Source of the DNA: Bacteroidales bacterium
GTDB taxonomy: Bacteria > Bacteroidota > Bacteroidia > Bacteroidales > UBA3663
Length of the DNA stretch: 56,951 bases
Assembly: GCA_017449065.1 (NCBI GenBank)
Contig: JAFSKF010000019.1
Span: 1 to 56,951, forward strand
Reading direction: 5' to 3'
Both the position numbers and the translations under genes were made by a program. The number at the start of each line of letters is the position of its first letter. The first letter of the stretch is position 1. The notes beneath the pieces are model-generated. The model was not told the DNA's origin, did no database searches, and saw only the letters and a list, made by a program, of their open reading frames with translations. Positions 17,801-26,367 of this stretch are shown one piece after another.

Positions 17801-19088
17801 GAAGCTGGCGAAACTGAAGGGGGAGGCGGATCAGACCCAACAGAAGCCTGTCGCTTTTTCCACAACACCGACCTTCGACGAGAGTTGTCGCGGACGGAAG
17901 ATCCTGATTCCGTTCTTCACGCAGTTTGCTTCGCCTTTCCTGCCTCTGTTGCTCAACATGGCGGGCTATGATGCAGAGAACCTGCCTTTGTCAGACGAGA
18001 TTTCGGGAGATATGGGTCTGCGGTATGCCAACAACGAGGTTTGCTATCCGGCCACGCTTATTGTGGGCGACTTTGTCAAGGCATTCCGTTCGGGCAGATA
18101 CAGTCCTGACCGATGTGCTGTGGTGATTACGCAGACGGGCGGACAGTGCCGGGCATCCAACTATATTACTTTGATCAAAAAGGCACTGGTCGATGCCGGC
18201 TTCCCGCAGGTGCCGGTTGTTTCGGTGGCGATGGAAGACTTGGGCAATTACCAGCCGGGCTTCCAGTTCCCGCTCCGCAAGTTGTTGCCGATAGCGTTTA
18301 CCGGTGTGCTGTATGGCGACGTCTTGGCAAAGATGTACTATCCGGCTGCGGTTCGCGAGAAAGCGCCGGGTCTGGCAAAGGCGTTGCGCGACAAGTATCT
18401 GGCTGCAGGTGTGGAAGCGGCTCGCCGGAAGGATCGCAAGCGGATGATGCACCTGCTGGAAGAGGCTGCCCAAGCGTTTAACGACATCTGTCTCGATAAA
18501 GACGCTCCTAAAGTGGGCGTTGTGGGTGAGATATTCCTCAAGTTCCATCCGTATGCGCAGAAGCATGTGGTGGATTGGCTGATTGAACGGGGCATAGAAG
18601 TGCAGCCCCCTGTGCTGATCGATTTCTTCATGCAGGCATTCGTGAACCGTCGCGTGAACCTGGAAACGCATATTGTCCGCAGCAAGGTGCCCGACTTCAT
18701 CTTCTCGACGCTCTATTGGGTCATCAAGCGGCAGTATGGGCGCTTCAATCGGATCGGAGCGAAGTTCCGGTATTACCAGCCTTTGCACGATATCTTCGAG
18801 GAAGCCAAGGCTGGTCAGGATATTCTGACGTTGAATGCCCAGTTCGGAGAAGGTTGGCTGCTGCCTGCCGAGGTGGCGGAGTTTGCGCGACAGGGTGTGA
18901 ATCACGTCATTTCCCTCCAGCCGTTCGGATGTATTGCCAATCATATCATTGCCCGAGGCGTGGAGCGTCGTATCAAGGAGGTATATCCGGACATGAATCT
19001 ACTTTCCATCGATTTCGATGCCGGTGTGAGTGAAGTGAACATCACCAACCGCCTGCTTTTGTTCATCGACAACCTGAAAATGAACTAA
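14820..19088 (+). CDS. 2-hydroxyacyl-CoA dehydratase/activase giant fusion protein
   Basis: About 1422 residues. Two tandem ASKHA-fold activase domains each begin with a phosphate-binding loop: GVDVGSTTTKIV near residue 9 and GIDSGSTTTKIV near 329. Each also carries GGEDAK or GGQDMK and a Cys motif for the [4Fe-4S] cluster (NGNCAGGTG, NEACSSGCGS). A Cys-rich linker (CHGCDNQC) near 613 leads to a DUF2229-type region and a dehydratase-like C-terminal half with NICFPAK and NEVCYPA cysteines. Related activases use ATP to drive electrons into 2-hydroxyacyl-CoA dehydratases. The substrate of these single-chain forms is unknown. The start could also be Met3 (14826); either way it abuts the tRNA 3' end. 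Confidence 0.8.
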   Translation: MSMNRLRVGVDVGSTTTKIVALDVENNVVFTRYVRHKARARQSVNELLAELQASLPSPDFQISLRITGSIGMGIAERCHLPFVQEVVAASKCIQQHYPQVQSMIDIGGEDAKVVFFRNGEAQDLRMNGNCAGGTGAFIDQMAIILGVSVDDLNALALESTQVYPIASRCGVFSKTDIQNLIAKNIPKTDIAASIFRAVAVQTVMTLAHGCDIRRPLLFCGGPLNFIPALRKAFIDYMQLEETDLILPERGTLLPAEGAALAQVSDESYSTIPQIIEKINSAFQGVNAVSAGAMAPIFRDESDYRQWQQRILKNRIPVGNLKANDTLRAFMGIDSGSTTTKIVVLDEQGNMLFDYYHTNDGNPIKAVEAGLQQLQEKLAALSCDLQIVGSCSTGYGEDLMKAAFQLDHGIIETIAHFMAAEHIDPEVSFILDIGGQDMKAIFVQEGVIHRMEINEACSSGCGSFLSTFATSLGYEVAAFADEARKSQAPCDLGTRCTVFMNSKVKQVLREGASIADLSAGLAYSVVRNCLYKVLKLKSNNDLGKHIVVQGGTMRNDAVVRALEILTEAEVSRCDKPELMGAYGCALYAMAQGAGQAHKIEDLLDKAEFTSKNVYCHGCDNQCLVTTYKFDNGKTYFSGNRCEKVFVNGAAAKRKGLNAYDMKLKALFDRTKVQQKMPEPRRKANASPLKIGIPRGLNQYEEFPFWHTFFTQCGVEVVLSDASNYKKYEQKAGMVMSDNICFPAKLMHSHVQNLVDKGVNTIFLPFVIHEHNAGGMNSYNCPVVTGYSEVIRSVQGGDVHLLSPAISFKDEKLLLVQCVELMEQLGIRNKHLIRKAYAQARYEQSLFEQSLVHYSEDILAEARNNHRMVILLAGRPYHSDPLIQHQVADLISGMGVDVITDDIVRDKMIDLSDVHFVPQWAYPNRVLKAAKWCAMQGNDVHLVQFTSFGCGPDAFLVDEVRDLMVRHHKSLTLLKLDDINNVGSMKLRIRSLIESLKLAKLKGEADQTQQKPVAFSTTPTFDESCRGRKILIPFFTQFASPFLPLLLNMAGYDAENLPLSDEISGDMGLRYANNEVCYPATLIVGDFVKAFRSGRYSPDRCAVVITQTGGQCRASNYITLIKKALVDAGFPQVPVVSVAMEDLGNYQPGFQFPLRKLLPIAFTGVLYGDVLAKMYYPAAVREKAPGLAKALRDKYLAAGVEAARRKDRKRMMHLLEEAAQAFNDICLDKDAPKVGVVGEIFLKFHPYAQKHVVDWLIERGIEVQPPVLIDFFMQAFVNRRVNLETHIVRSKVPDFIFSTLYWVIKRQYGRFNRIGAKFRYYQPLHDIFEEAKAGQDILTLNAQFGEGWLLPAEVAEFARQGVNHVISLQPFGCIANHIIARGVERRIKEVYPDMNLLSIDFDAGVSEVNITNRLLLFIDNLKMN

Positions 19089-19118
19089 ATCGGGTCTGTT
19101 TTTAGAAAAAAACGATAG

Positions 19119-19156
19119 AAAAGTGCAAAAATTTAGTCTTTTTTGCACTTTTTTTT
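19119..19156 (+). terminator. intrinsic terminator after the dehydratase/activase gene
   Basis: AAAAGTGCAAAAA (19119-19131) pairs with TTTTTTGCACTTTT (19139-19152), with an A-rich lead and T-rich tail. Confidence 0.8.
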
Positions 19157-19187
19157 ATTATTTTGAACCGCTTATTTATTAAATCTG

Positions 19188-19195
19188 TATATTTG
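19188..19195 (+). promoter_or_regulatory. promoter of the first DUF4957-type surface gene
   Basis: TATATTTG with TTTTG at 19161-19165 (22-base spacing). It predicts an untranslated leader of about 120 nt whose 3' end is shared with the paralogous gene at 23118. Confidence 0.7.
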
Positions 19196-19322
19196 CTGCG
19201 GAAAAGTGTTTTAATGAAAGCCTGAAACCGGCACTGAGACTCACAAATCTAACCGTAACTTGAAATCTAAACTTAACTTATTGTGATTATACCCATTTTT
19301 ATTACTAACATTTAAAAACTTA

Positions 19323-22300
19323 ATGCACATGAAGAAACTTTTCCTTTCTTTAGTGTCTGCAATGTTTGCGTTTGCTGCATTTGCAGATAGTTTGGTTCAA
19401 GAAGGTGACTATCTGATTGTCAACAACGAGACAGGCTATTATTTGGCCGGTGGTCTCAGTTGGGGTACTCAGGCTTGTCTTTCAAGTAAACCACAATTCT
19501 TCACCTTGGGGCTTGTTGCCGAGACTGAGGACACTTACACTCTCGATTCTCACCAGTCGAACGGTGGTGACAACCACTTCTTGGGGACCGGTTTGTTTGT
19601 TGATGCCGCTGCTGCCAATTGGACTTTTGCAAAAGCAGAAGACGGTACTTATACCATCGCTAATGGTGGTAAGTATTTGAGTGGCAATGGAAAGAATTCT
19701 CCTGTTGTTTTGAATGATGCTGCATCCGCTGCTTCTTCTTGGAAGCTGGTTACTAATGCCGATGTAGTAGCTTCACAGGCAACTGCTACCGCAACTGCTC
19801 CAGTTGATGTTACCGCTTTCATTATGGATCCTCAGTTGAAGCGTAATGGAAACACTTCAGGTTATTGGAAGATTACATCTTTTGATGGTACCGCCAACGC
19901 CAATAATTTTAGTCAGGGTCAGAACGGCAACATAGCAAGTTGCGCAGAATCTTATCATTCTACCAATGGTTTCAAAGCAGTGCAGAAGATTGCCGTTTCA
20001 AAGAAGGGCGTATATTCTTTGTCAGCAAGTGCTTTCTATCGTCAGGATGGTTCCGATGAGGATAATTTGCCTTACTTGTTCGCTGGCGAACAGAAGTCTG
20101 TTTTCCCGAAACTGACTGGATCTGAAAACAATATGGTTTCTGCCTATGCTTCTTTTGTGGCAGGTAACTATGGCGTTTCTCCAATCTATTTTGCCACAGA
20201 AGAGGGCGACAGCATCGAAATCGGTTTGGCAAATGCGAATGTTTCGATGTGGAACATTTTTGGCGAACTGACTTTAAAGTATTATGGAGAAGGGTCTATA
20301 GCAGATATTAAGGCTGCTTCTATATTGGCTGATTATCAGGCTGTGACAGGCAAGGTGATGGAAGCCGCAGTTTCGGAGGCTATGGAGACCGCTAAGACAA
20401 CCTACGATGCAGATCCTACCGACGCTAATCTGGCAGCATTCTCTGCTGCTGTAGCCAATGCTAAGGCATCTGTTGCTTCATATGCAAGTGCAGCTGAGAA
20501 GTTGGCTGCTATAAAGGCATTCGTCGCTGCTACCAATTTCTATACTTCTGCGGCTTATGAGGAGTATTATGGACAGTATGCAACTAAGTATGAAGCTCGT
20601 ACTTTGACAGCGGCTGAGGCAAGTGCATTGCAGGATCCGAATACTGTTACCGGTTGGCATGCTGCTATCACAGTTGATAACTTCCTGCTGTCTGTATGGG
20701 ATACGAATCCGGACTTTACTGATGCGCCTTATTACATCAATAGTTGGTCAACCGAAGGAAACAATGACGGTTCAGGCTTCAAGGTTCCATTCTTCGAGTA
20801 TTGGACCGGCGACGGCGAGTCTCTTGGCGAGAAGACCTTGACTGCTACGATTGAAGGTCTGGAAGCTAATGCAAAGGTTCAGGTTTCTGCAATTGTACGT
20901 GTACGCGTTAAGAACGGTGTAACCGATCCAGCTGCTGGTATTACTTTCCAGGCAGGTGAGGGCGAAGCTGTTTCTGCTACCGCTGGTGCTCAGGTGGGTA
21001 CATCACAGTTCTATCTCGATACCATCGCCGCTGTAGGTTCTACGGATGCAGAAGGCAAGTTGGTGGCTAAGTTCATCGTTGCTGTAGAGAACAATATCAG
21101 CTGGCTGTCGTTCAAGAATGTAAACTATGTGCTTGCTGGTGATCCTGCTGCTCTGGTTGAGGCTGTTGCAAAAGCGCAAGCTATCACGCTGACTGATGCG
21201 GCTAATAAGGCTGCATTGGATGCTGCTATTGCTGATGCACAGGCTGTGGCTGGCAAGGTAGCAACTCAGGCTGAGTATGATGCCGCTCTGGCTGCTTTGA
21301 ACGCTGCTATCACTTTGGCAGAAAAGCATGCTCGTGCTGAGGCTTACGAATTCGGAAAGTACGCATACTATTCTTGGGAATCTCCGGAAGGTGTCGTTTG
21401 CACGAAGGGCGGAACCTTGACTACCGGTGCTTCTAACACCAATCGTGTGAACTATGCAAATGCAGGCTATTATACAATTTGTCTGAATGGTAAGTCTGAT
21501 GCTTTGACCGACAACTTCGTTCTTCTGACTTTGGATGAAGGTCTGACGTTCCAGGCTGGCGATGTAATTCGAATCTCAGCATACATCAACAAGGATTCTT
21601 CTAAGAAGTCAAGTGCTTGGTATTTTTATGAGACAGAAGCTACACAGGAAAGTGCCGTCTATGGCGATGAGGCTAATGTTTATGAAAGTTTCAATGGACA
21701 GGTTACCACTACTGAGGTAGTTGTTCCTGCTGAAGCTGCAGGTAGCAAGACTCTCAAGATGACTCGTAAGGCTACCGGTACCAACCTCTTCATTACGAAG
21801 CTGGAGATTTTGCGTCTGCCAACTGACATCGAGATTTCTCCTGCAGAAGGTGACATCACCGCTGCTTTGGCTGCTGCTTCTGAAGGTAAGATTGTTGATA
21901 ACATCATCATCAACCTGACAGCTGGTGTTACTTACACCGTCAGCGGTTCTATCGTTGCTCCTGCCGGATTGACCATCAACGGTAACGGTGCTACCATCGA
22001 CGCTTCTGCATTGGAGGCTGCTTTGATTACTACACCTGCCGGTGATTTGGCTGAATGGGCTACCGCAGAATTGGCTATTAAGGAAGTTACCCTCAAGGGT
22101 GTCAAGAAGGGCGTTTATGCAAGTGCCGGTAAGAACTATCTCTACAAGTACTTCGCCGTTGAGAACAGTGTGATTGAAATCGCTGCTACCTCTGGTCTGG
22201 AATTTGACTTCCGTAAGGGTGGTGTTGCTGAGAACTTCACAATCAGCAACTCGACGATTTATGCTCCAGAGGCTACCACGAACTCTCTCTACACTTCACA

Positions 22301-22874
22301 GAGCGGACAGAAGGCCACTGAGGCTGGTGATATCGTACAGACCTTCACTATCAGCAACTCTACACTCTACAACCTTGCCAAGAGCAAGAACTTCTTCACA
22401 CACCGTCAGTCTAACCAGACTTGGTTGGCTTACAACATCGATAACAGCTTGTTCTTGAATGTAGGTAAGAGCGGTCAGGTAGTAAAGGGTATCAACCAGG
22501 GTCAGAGCGGTAAGAATCCGCTTTGGAATATCAGTGGCAATGCCTTCAACTTCGAAGATGCTGACACAAGTGTTGCTGAAGATACTGGAGATGCAGAAGA
22601 ACCAGTTCAGAACAGCGTAGCCGGTGTGGTTGAATTTACTAATGCGGCTGAGGGTGACTTCAACGGAACCTTCAAGTTGGCAGAGGGCGCAACTGCTCCT
22701 GAGACTTTGGGCGATCCTCGTTGGAACATTACCTTCGATGTTTACACTGGAATCAGCAACCTGGTTGCTCCTGCTCAGAACGCAGCTGCAATCTACGACC
22801 TCCAGGGTCGCAAGGTAGAGACTCTCAAGAAGGGTCAGGTTTACATCCAGAACGGCAAGAAGTTCGTGAAGTAA
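19323..22874 (+). CDS. large secreted protein with helical linker and C-terminal beta-helix module
   Basis: 1183 residues, signal peptide MHMKKLFLSLVSAMF (cleaved near AAFA). The first 330 residues are beta-rich and contain ricin-like and jelly-roll-like segments. Around 335-400 and 605-670 lie Ala-rich helical stretches of FIVAR-like type (AALDAAIADAQAVAGKVATQ). From residue 835 to about 1136 comes a right-handed beta-helix-like module of the DUF4957/DUF5123 kind (ITINGNGATIDA, FTISNSTIYAPEATT). The tail AIYDLQGRKVETLKKGQVYI is the Prevotella-type sorting tail. A carbohydrate- or host-glycan-binding role is likely but unproven. Starts at 19323 or 19329 are equally possible. Confidence 0.65.
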   Translation: MHMKKLFLSLVSAMFAFAAFADSLVQEGDYLIVNNETGYYLAGGLSWGTQACLSSKPQFFTLGLVAETEDTYTLDSHQSNGGDNHFLGTGLFVDAAAANWTFAKAEDGTYTIANGGKYLSGNGKNSPVVLNDAASAASSWKLVTNADVVASQATATATAPVDVTAFIMDPQLKRNGNTSGYWKITSFDGTANANNFSQGQNGNIASCAESYHSTNGFKAVQKIAVSKKGVYSLSASAFYRQDGSDEDNLPYLFAGEQKSVFPKLTGSENNMVSAYASFVAGNYGVSPIYFATEEGDSIEIGLANANVSMWNIFGELTLKYYGEGSIADIKAASILADYQAVTGKVMEAAVSEAMETAKTTYDADPTDANLAAFSAAVANAKASVASYASAAEKLAAIKAFVAATNFYTSAAYEEYYGQYATKYEARTLTAAEASALQDPNTVTGWHAAITVDNFLLSVWDTNPDFTDAPYYINSWSTEGNNDGSGFKVPFFEYWTGDGESLGEKTLTATIEGLEANAKVQVSAIVRVRVKNGVTDPAAGITFQAGEGEAVSATAGAQVGTSQFYLDTIAAVGSTDAEGKLVAKFIVAVENNISWLSFKNVNYVLAGDPAALVEAVAKAQAITLTDAANKAALDAAIADAQAVAGKVATQAEYDAALAALNAAITLAEKHARAEAYEFGKYAYYSWESPEGVVCTKGGTLTTGASNTNRVNYANAGYYTICLNGKSDALTDNFVLLTLDEGLTFQAGDVIRISAYINKDSSKKSSAWYFYETEATQESAVYGDEANVYESFNGQVTTTEVVVPAEAAGSKTLKMTRKATGTNLFITKLEILRLPTDIEISPAEGDITAALAAASEGKIVDNIIINLTAGVTYTVSGSIVAPAGLTINGNGATIDASALEAALITTPAGDLAEWATAELAIKEVTLKGVKKGVYASAGKNYLYKYFAVENSVIEIAATSGLEFDFRKGGVAENFTISNSTIYAPEATTNSLYTSQSGQKATEAGDIVQTFTISNSTLYNLAKSKNFFTHRQSNQTWLAYNIDNSLFLNVGKSGQVVKGINQGQSGKNPLWNISGNAFNFEDADTSVAEDTGDAEEPVQNSVAGVVEFTNAAEGDFNGTFKLAEGATAPETLGDPRWNITFDVYTGISNLVAPAQNAAAIYDLQGRKVETLKKGQVYIQNGKKFVK
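21825..22731 (+). repeat. 907-bp duplicated module, copy A
   Basis: This segment encodes residues 835-1136 of the first surface protein and aligns without a single gap with 23616-24522. Both copies start at a D-I-E-I-S-P-A-E-G-D codon block and end at GDPRWNI; the landmark GGCGATCCTCGTTGGAAC sits at the same offset (885) in each. Confidence 0.85.
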
Positions 22875-22893
22875 ACATATTAACCTCTATATT

Positions 22894-22926
22894 GGGATGG
22901 CATTCGAAGGGTGCCATCCTTTTTTA
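22894..22926 (+). terminator. intrinsic terminator between the two surface genes
   Basis: GGATGGCA (22895-22902) and TGCCATCC (22912-22919) are followed by T6. The same GGGATGGC/GCCATCC stem recurs after the second surface gene. Confidence 0.85.
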
Positions 22927-23023
22927 TTTATTATTTCGAAGCGCTTCACAGCAAATATCATAGTTTTCCTTTATTTTTATTTAGTTTTTTTACAAAATAT
23001 TTTGCGATTTAAAAATATTATCC

Positions 23024-23031
23024 TAACTTTG
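23024..23031 (+). promoter_or_regulatory. promoter of the second DUF4957-type surface gene
   Basis: TAACTTTG with TTTG at 23001-23004 (exactly 19 bases between TTG and TA), the best match to consensus in the window together with 4127. Confidence 0.8.
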
Positions 23032-23117
23032 CACCGATTCTATATCATGACATCGAAAGCAGATCTTATAGCAAAACAATAGAGTTAATACATTTATTAC
23101 TAACATTTAAAAACTTA

Positions 23118-25883
23118 ATGCACATGAAGAAACTTTTCCTTTCTTTAGCGGCTGCCTTTATGGCAGCAGGTGCGATGGCACAAGAAAGTGCTGATCCTGT
23201 TCTTCAGGAAGTCAACACGGTGGCGAATGCTATTGCTTGTTATGACGCCGGCGTAGTGAAAACAAATGACAGCGTTGCTGTTCAGGGCATCATTTCGAAG
23301 ATGCAATTGAAGGCAACTAACTTCGCCAAGTACGGAAGTGTTTGTATCTGGGTGGTTGATGAGGAAGGTAGCGAGCAGAACTTAGAGTTCTACAACTGCT
23401 ACTCTCTTGATGGCGATACTCTTGCCTATTTCGGTCCTGGTTATGTGGAATCTGGAACCAAATGGCTTGATGTAGATACTGTTGTCGATCGTTTAGGTCG
23501 TATGATTGTGATGGGCGATAAAGTCACAGCCATTGGAACAATCACAAAATATAATAGTCAGTATGAGCTGAACACGGGCTGCTACTTGATTGATGGCGTA
23601 AGAATTCCTGTTGATGATATTGAGATTTCTCCTGCAGAGGGTGATATCACCGCTGCTTTGGCAGCTGCCATCGAAGGCAAGAATGTAGGCAATATTACCA
23701 TCAATCTGACAGCTGGTGTTACTTACACCGTCAGCGGTTCTATTGTTGCTCCTGCTGGATTGACCATCAACGGTAATGGTGCTACCATCGATGCTTCTGT
23801 TTTGGAGGCTGCCTTGATTACGACACCTGCCGGAGATTTGTCTGAATGGGCTACCGCAGAATTGACTATTAAGGACGTTACCCTCAAGGGTGTCAAGAAG
23901 GGCGTTTATGCAAGTGCCGGTAAGAACTATCTCTACAAGAACTTCACCGTTGAGAATAGCGTGATTGAAATCGCTGCTACCACTGGTCTGGAATTTGACT
24001 TCCGTAAGGGTGGTGTTGCCGAGAACTTCTCTATCAGCAACTCGACGATTTATGCTCCAGAGGCTACCACGAACTCTCTTTACACTTCACAGAGCGGACA
24101 GAAGGCTACGGAGGCAGGCATAGCGCTTCAGTCCTTCTACATCTACAACTCTACACTCTACAACCTTGCCAAGAGCAAGAACTTCTTCACACACCGTCAA
24201 TCTAACCAGACTTGGTTGGCCTACAACATCCAGAACAGCTTGTTCCTGAATGTAGGTAAGAGCGGTCAGGTAGTGAAGGGTGCCAATGGAGGTCAGGGCG
24301 GACCTAACCCGACTTGGAATATCAGCGGCAATGCCTTTAACTTCGATGGTGCTGACACAAGTGCGGCTGAGGATACTGGTGATGCAGAAGAACCAGTTCA
24401 GAACAGCGTTGCTGGTGTGATTGAATTTGCCAATGCTGCAGAGGGTGACTTCAACGGAATCTTCACTTTGGCTGAGGGCGCAGCTAAGCCAACTTCTTTG
24501 GGCGATCCTCGTTGGAACATTAAGTTCCCAATGCCTCCTATTACCGAGGCACGCAGTTGGGACTTCACCAAGGGTGCAGACTATGCAAGCGTTATCACCA
24601 TTTCAGATGATATGTGGACAGATCCGGCAGCCGCCAAGGGTCGTGCTTACTATGTTCCTGTTTTGAACGGTGAGGAAATTATGGCATCTGCCGACGTTAA
24701 GTTGGGCTTGACTGAAGGTCTGTACTTTACCGCTGGAAGCAAGAGCTTCTTGATTGGCTTTACTGGTAACTATTTCCTCCAGATGGGTGGAACAGTTATT
24801 ATCAATGTGCCTCAGTGTAACGCTAATGATACCATTGTGGTTGATTACTGCTCTTCTACCAAGAACACAGATGCAACCATTTCTTCAAATAATATTATTG
24901 AGGGTGTAACCACACAGAATACATCGAAGACCCAATTCAGCATGATTGTAAAGGAGGCTGATGATGTCGCTTTGGTATTCAATAACCGTTCACGAATTTA
25001 CACTTTGGCAGTTAAGCCATATGTTGCTCCTGTAGCTGGTGAGTGCAAGCCGGCAACTGTAGAACAGGCTGGTGTTGATGTCGCTAACAAGGCTTGGAAG
25101 TATGTAGTCACAGAGGGTCAGGAAGGTGAAACTTTGAGTGTTGTTATTGGCGAAGCAGAGGCCGTTCAGATTGAGTCTGGTGCTACTATTATTGTTAAGC
25201 CTGGTGTTGCTGTTACAATTACTGCTACCATTGGAGAAGACAAGGGCGTGAGTGAGTTTACAGCTCCTGAATTCAACTTCACAGAAACCGTTGAAAAACC
25301 TGCTGTCAAGTCGGTAGATTTGGTAGGTATCAGCTACACTATTCCGGCACTCGATAATGCTGGTGTTGGCAACGGATATGCTGTCAAGTATCGTACTAAT
25401 CAGACTATTGATGGAAATGCCAATGCATTTGTCATCAACGTAACTGAAGGTTTGGTAATCACCGGTGTGACGATCAAGGGTAAGAACAACTTCTCTGATG
25501 GTGACATTACTGTTGTAACTGCATCTGTTGATGGCGGTGCAAGCCTCCTTGATGGCGAGTACATTATGTTCAACGCTGCACAGGAAGAGCAGGTGGCTAC
25601 CTTCTCCGGCGTTGCAAAGCAGCAGATTGTTATTAGCTTCGGTACTATTCAGGGTTCAGCCAACCAGTATAATGCTGATGTGACTGTTACTTGGGCATTT
25701 GCTGACGAAGTAGCTGAAGTTGAGAACAAATTCGAACTTCAGACCGCAGTTAAGGTTGAACCTACCGGCATCGAAAGTGTTGCCGCTGCTGCACAGAAGG
25801 ATGGCAAGTTCTTCAAGAACGGTCAGATCTTCATCGTTCGCGGTGGACGTACCTTCAACAGCAATGGTCAGGTAGTCAAGTAA
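23118..25883 (+). CDS. secreted protein with OB-fold, beta-helix module and Ig-like C-terminus
   Basis: 921 residues. The signal peptide starts with the same MHMKKLFLSL as the upstream paralogue and is cleaved after AMAQ. Residues 30-165 form an OB-fold-like module (VAVQGIISKM ... DKVTAIGTITKYNSQYEL) related to the repeats in the 8986 gene. Residues 167-468 are the duplicated beta-helix module. Residues about 475-640 look like a beta-sandwich (SWDFTKGADYASVI), then Ig-like segments follow to a sorting-type tail (GQIFIVRGGRTFNSNGQVV). The domain combination suggests an extracellular glycan- or polymer-binding protein. It has its own promoter and terminator, so it is monocistronic. Confidence 0.65.
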   Translation: MHMKKLFLSLAAAFMAAGAMAQESADPVLQEVNTVANAIACYDAGVVKTNDSVAVQGIISKMQLKATNFAKYGSVCIWVVDEEGSEQNLEFYNCYSLDGDTLAYFGPGYVESGTKWLDVDTVVDRLGRMIVMGDKVTAIGTITKYNSQYELNTGCYLIDGVRIPVDDIEISPAEGDITAALAAAIEGKNVGNITINLTAGVTYTVSGSIVAPAGLTINGNGATIDASVLEAALITTPAGDLSEWATAELTIKDVTLKGVKKGVYASAGKNYLYKNFTVENSVIEIAATTGLEFDFRKGGVAENFSISNSTIYAPEATTNSLYTSQSGQKATEAGIALQSFYIYNSTLYNLAKSKNFFTHRQSNQTWLAYNIQNSLFLNVGKSGQVVKGANGGQGGPNPTWNISGNAFNFDGADTSAAEDTGDAEEPVQNSVAGVIEFANAAEGDFNGIFTLAEGAAKPTSLGDPRWNIKFPMPPITEARSWDFTKGADYASVITISDDMWTDPAAAKGRAYYVPVLNGEEIMASADVKLGLTEGLYFTAGSKSFLIGFTGNYFLQMGGTVIINVPQCNANDTIVVDYCSSTKNTDATISSNNIIEGVTTQNTSKTQFSMIVKEADDVALVFNNRSRIYTLAVKPYVAPVAGECKPATVEQAGVDVANKAWKYVVTEGQEGETLSVVIGEAEAVQIESGATIIVKPGVAVTITATIGEDKGVSEFTAPEFNFTETVEKPAVKSVDLVGISYTIPALDNAGVGNGYAVKYRTNQTIDGNANAFVINVTEGLVITGVTIKGKNNFSDGDITVVTASVDGGASLLDGEYIMFNAAQEEQVATFSGVAKQQIVISFGTIQGSANQYNADVTVTWAFADEVAEVENKFELQTAVKVEPTGIESVAAAAQKDGKFFKNGQIFIVRGGRTFNSNGQVVK
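23616..24522 (+). repeat. 907-bp duplicated module, copy B
   Basis: Gapless partner of 21825-22731. Differences are scattered substitutions, many at third codon positions. The leaders of the two genes also share a run of about 55 identical bases (near 19299-19354 and 23094-23149) covering the translation starts. Confidence 0.85.
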
Positions 25884-25934
25884 GTTTCACATCAAGAAGT
25901 TCATAAAGTAAAATTTAGTTTTACGAAATATCAA

Positions 25935-25980
25935 AATAGGGATGGCTTTCTGAAAAGGATGCCATCCCTTTTGATTTTTT
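25935..25980 (+). terminator. intrinsic terminator after the second surface gene
   Basis: GGGATGGC (25939-25946) pairs with GCCATCCC (25961-25968), followed by a T-rich tract and preceded by AAAA. Same stem as the terminator at 22894. Confidence 0.8.
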
Positions 25981-26295
25981 TGATGACAAAGTTGCCAGAG
26001 GGAAACCCGAAACGATCGGAATATCGCAAAACTGGACGTTGCCTTTAGGGAAAGCATTTCTGTTTCTCCGGAGTTCCCGCTGACACAGCGGGAAGCGTTT
26101 CAAATCTTCGGAACCTCATGCCGACACAGTCAGCAGCAACTCCGGACTTCGGGAAATCGTTCCCGCTGAGTCAGCAGCAACTCCGAATTTCAGGAAATCG
26201 TTCCCGCTGAGTCGGTGGCAACTCTGTGACCCAAGAAACTAGAGTCGTTATTTCAAGTCTTCTTTTATGTGTTTTACAACATATTTTTTTAAGGA
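25981..26295. other. gene-free stretch with palindrome and tandem repeats
   Basis: No convincing coding sequence on either strand. It contains a perfect hairpin TTCCCGCTG-aca-CAGCGGGAA (26074-26094) and the 41-bp tandem repeats listed separately. No TAnnTTTG element was found to transcribe it. Confidence 0.6.
26129..26238. repeat. 41-bp tandem repeat, two full units and a degenerate third
   Basis: Units at 26129-26169 and 26170-26210 differ at three positions; a degraded third begins at 26211. Each unit starts GTCAGCAGCAACTCCG and ends TTCCCGCTGA, the same core as the palindrome at 26074. Degenerate fragments precede the first unit. Confidence 0.8.
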
Positions 26296-26322
26296 AAACT
26301 CCCGATTTGGGGAGTTTTTTTA
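26296..26322 (+). terminator. strong intrinsic terminator upstream of the candidate RNA
   Basis: AAACTCCC (26296-26303) and GGGAGTTT (26310-26317) with a T7 run. It insulates the following promoter from upstream transcription. Confidence 0.8.
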
Positions 26323-26353
26323 TGAAATCTTTGGTTGTTTGAAAATAAAACCA

Positions 26354-26361
26354 TATCTTTG
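26354..26361 (+). promoter_or_regulatory. promoter of the structured RNA / operon leader
   Basis: TATCTTTG preceded by TTG at 26331-26333 (20-base spacing). The nearest protein start is 548 bases downstream. Confidence 0.75.
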
Positions 26362-26367
26362 CAGCGA

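Noticed and set aside
26129..26238. Possible CRISPR array
   Set aside because: Units are contiguous without spacers, there are only two full copies, and no cas gene is present.
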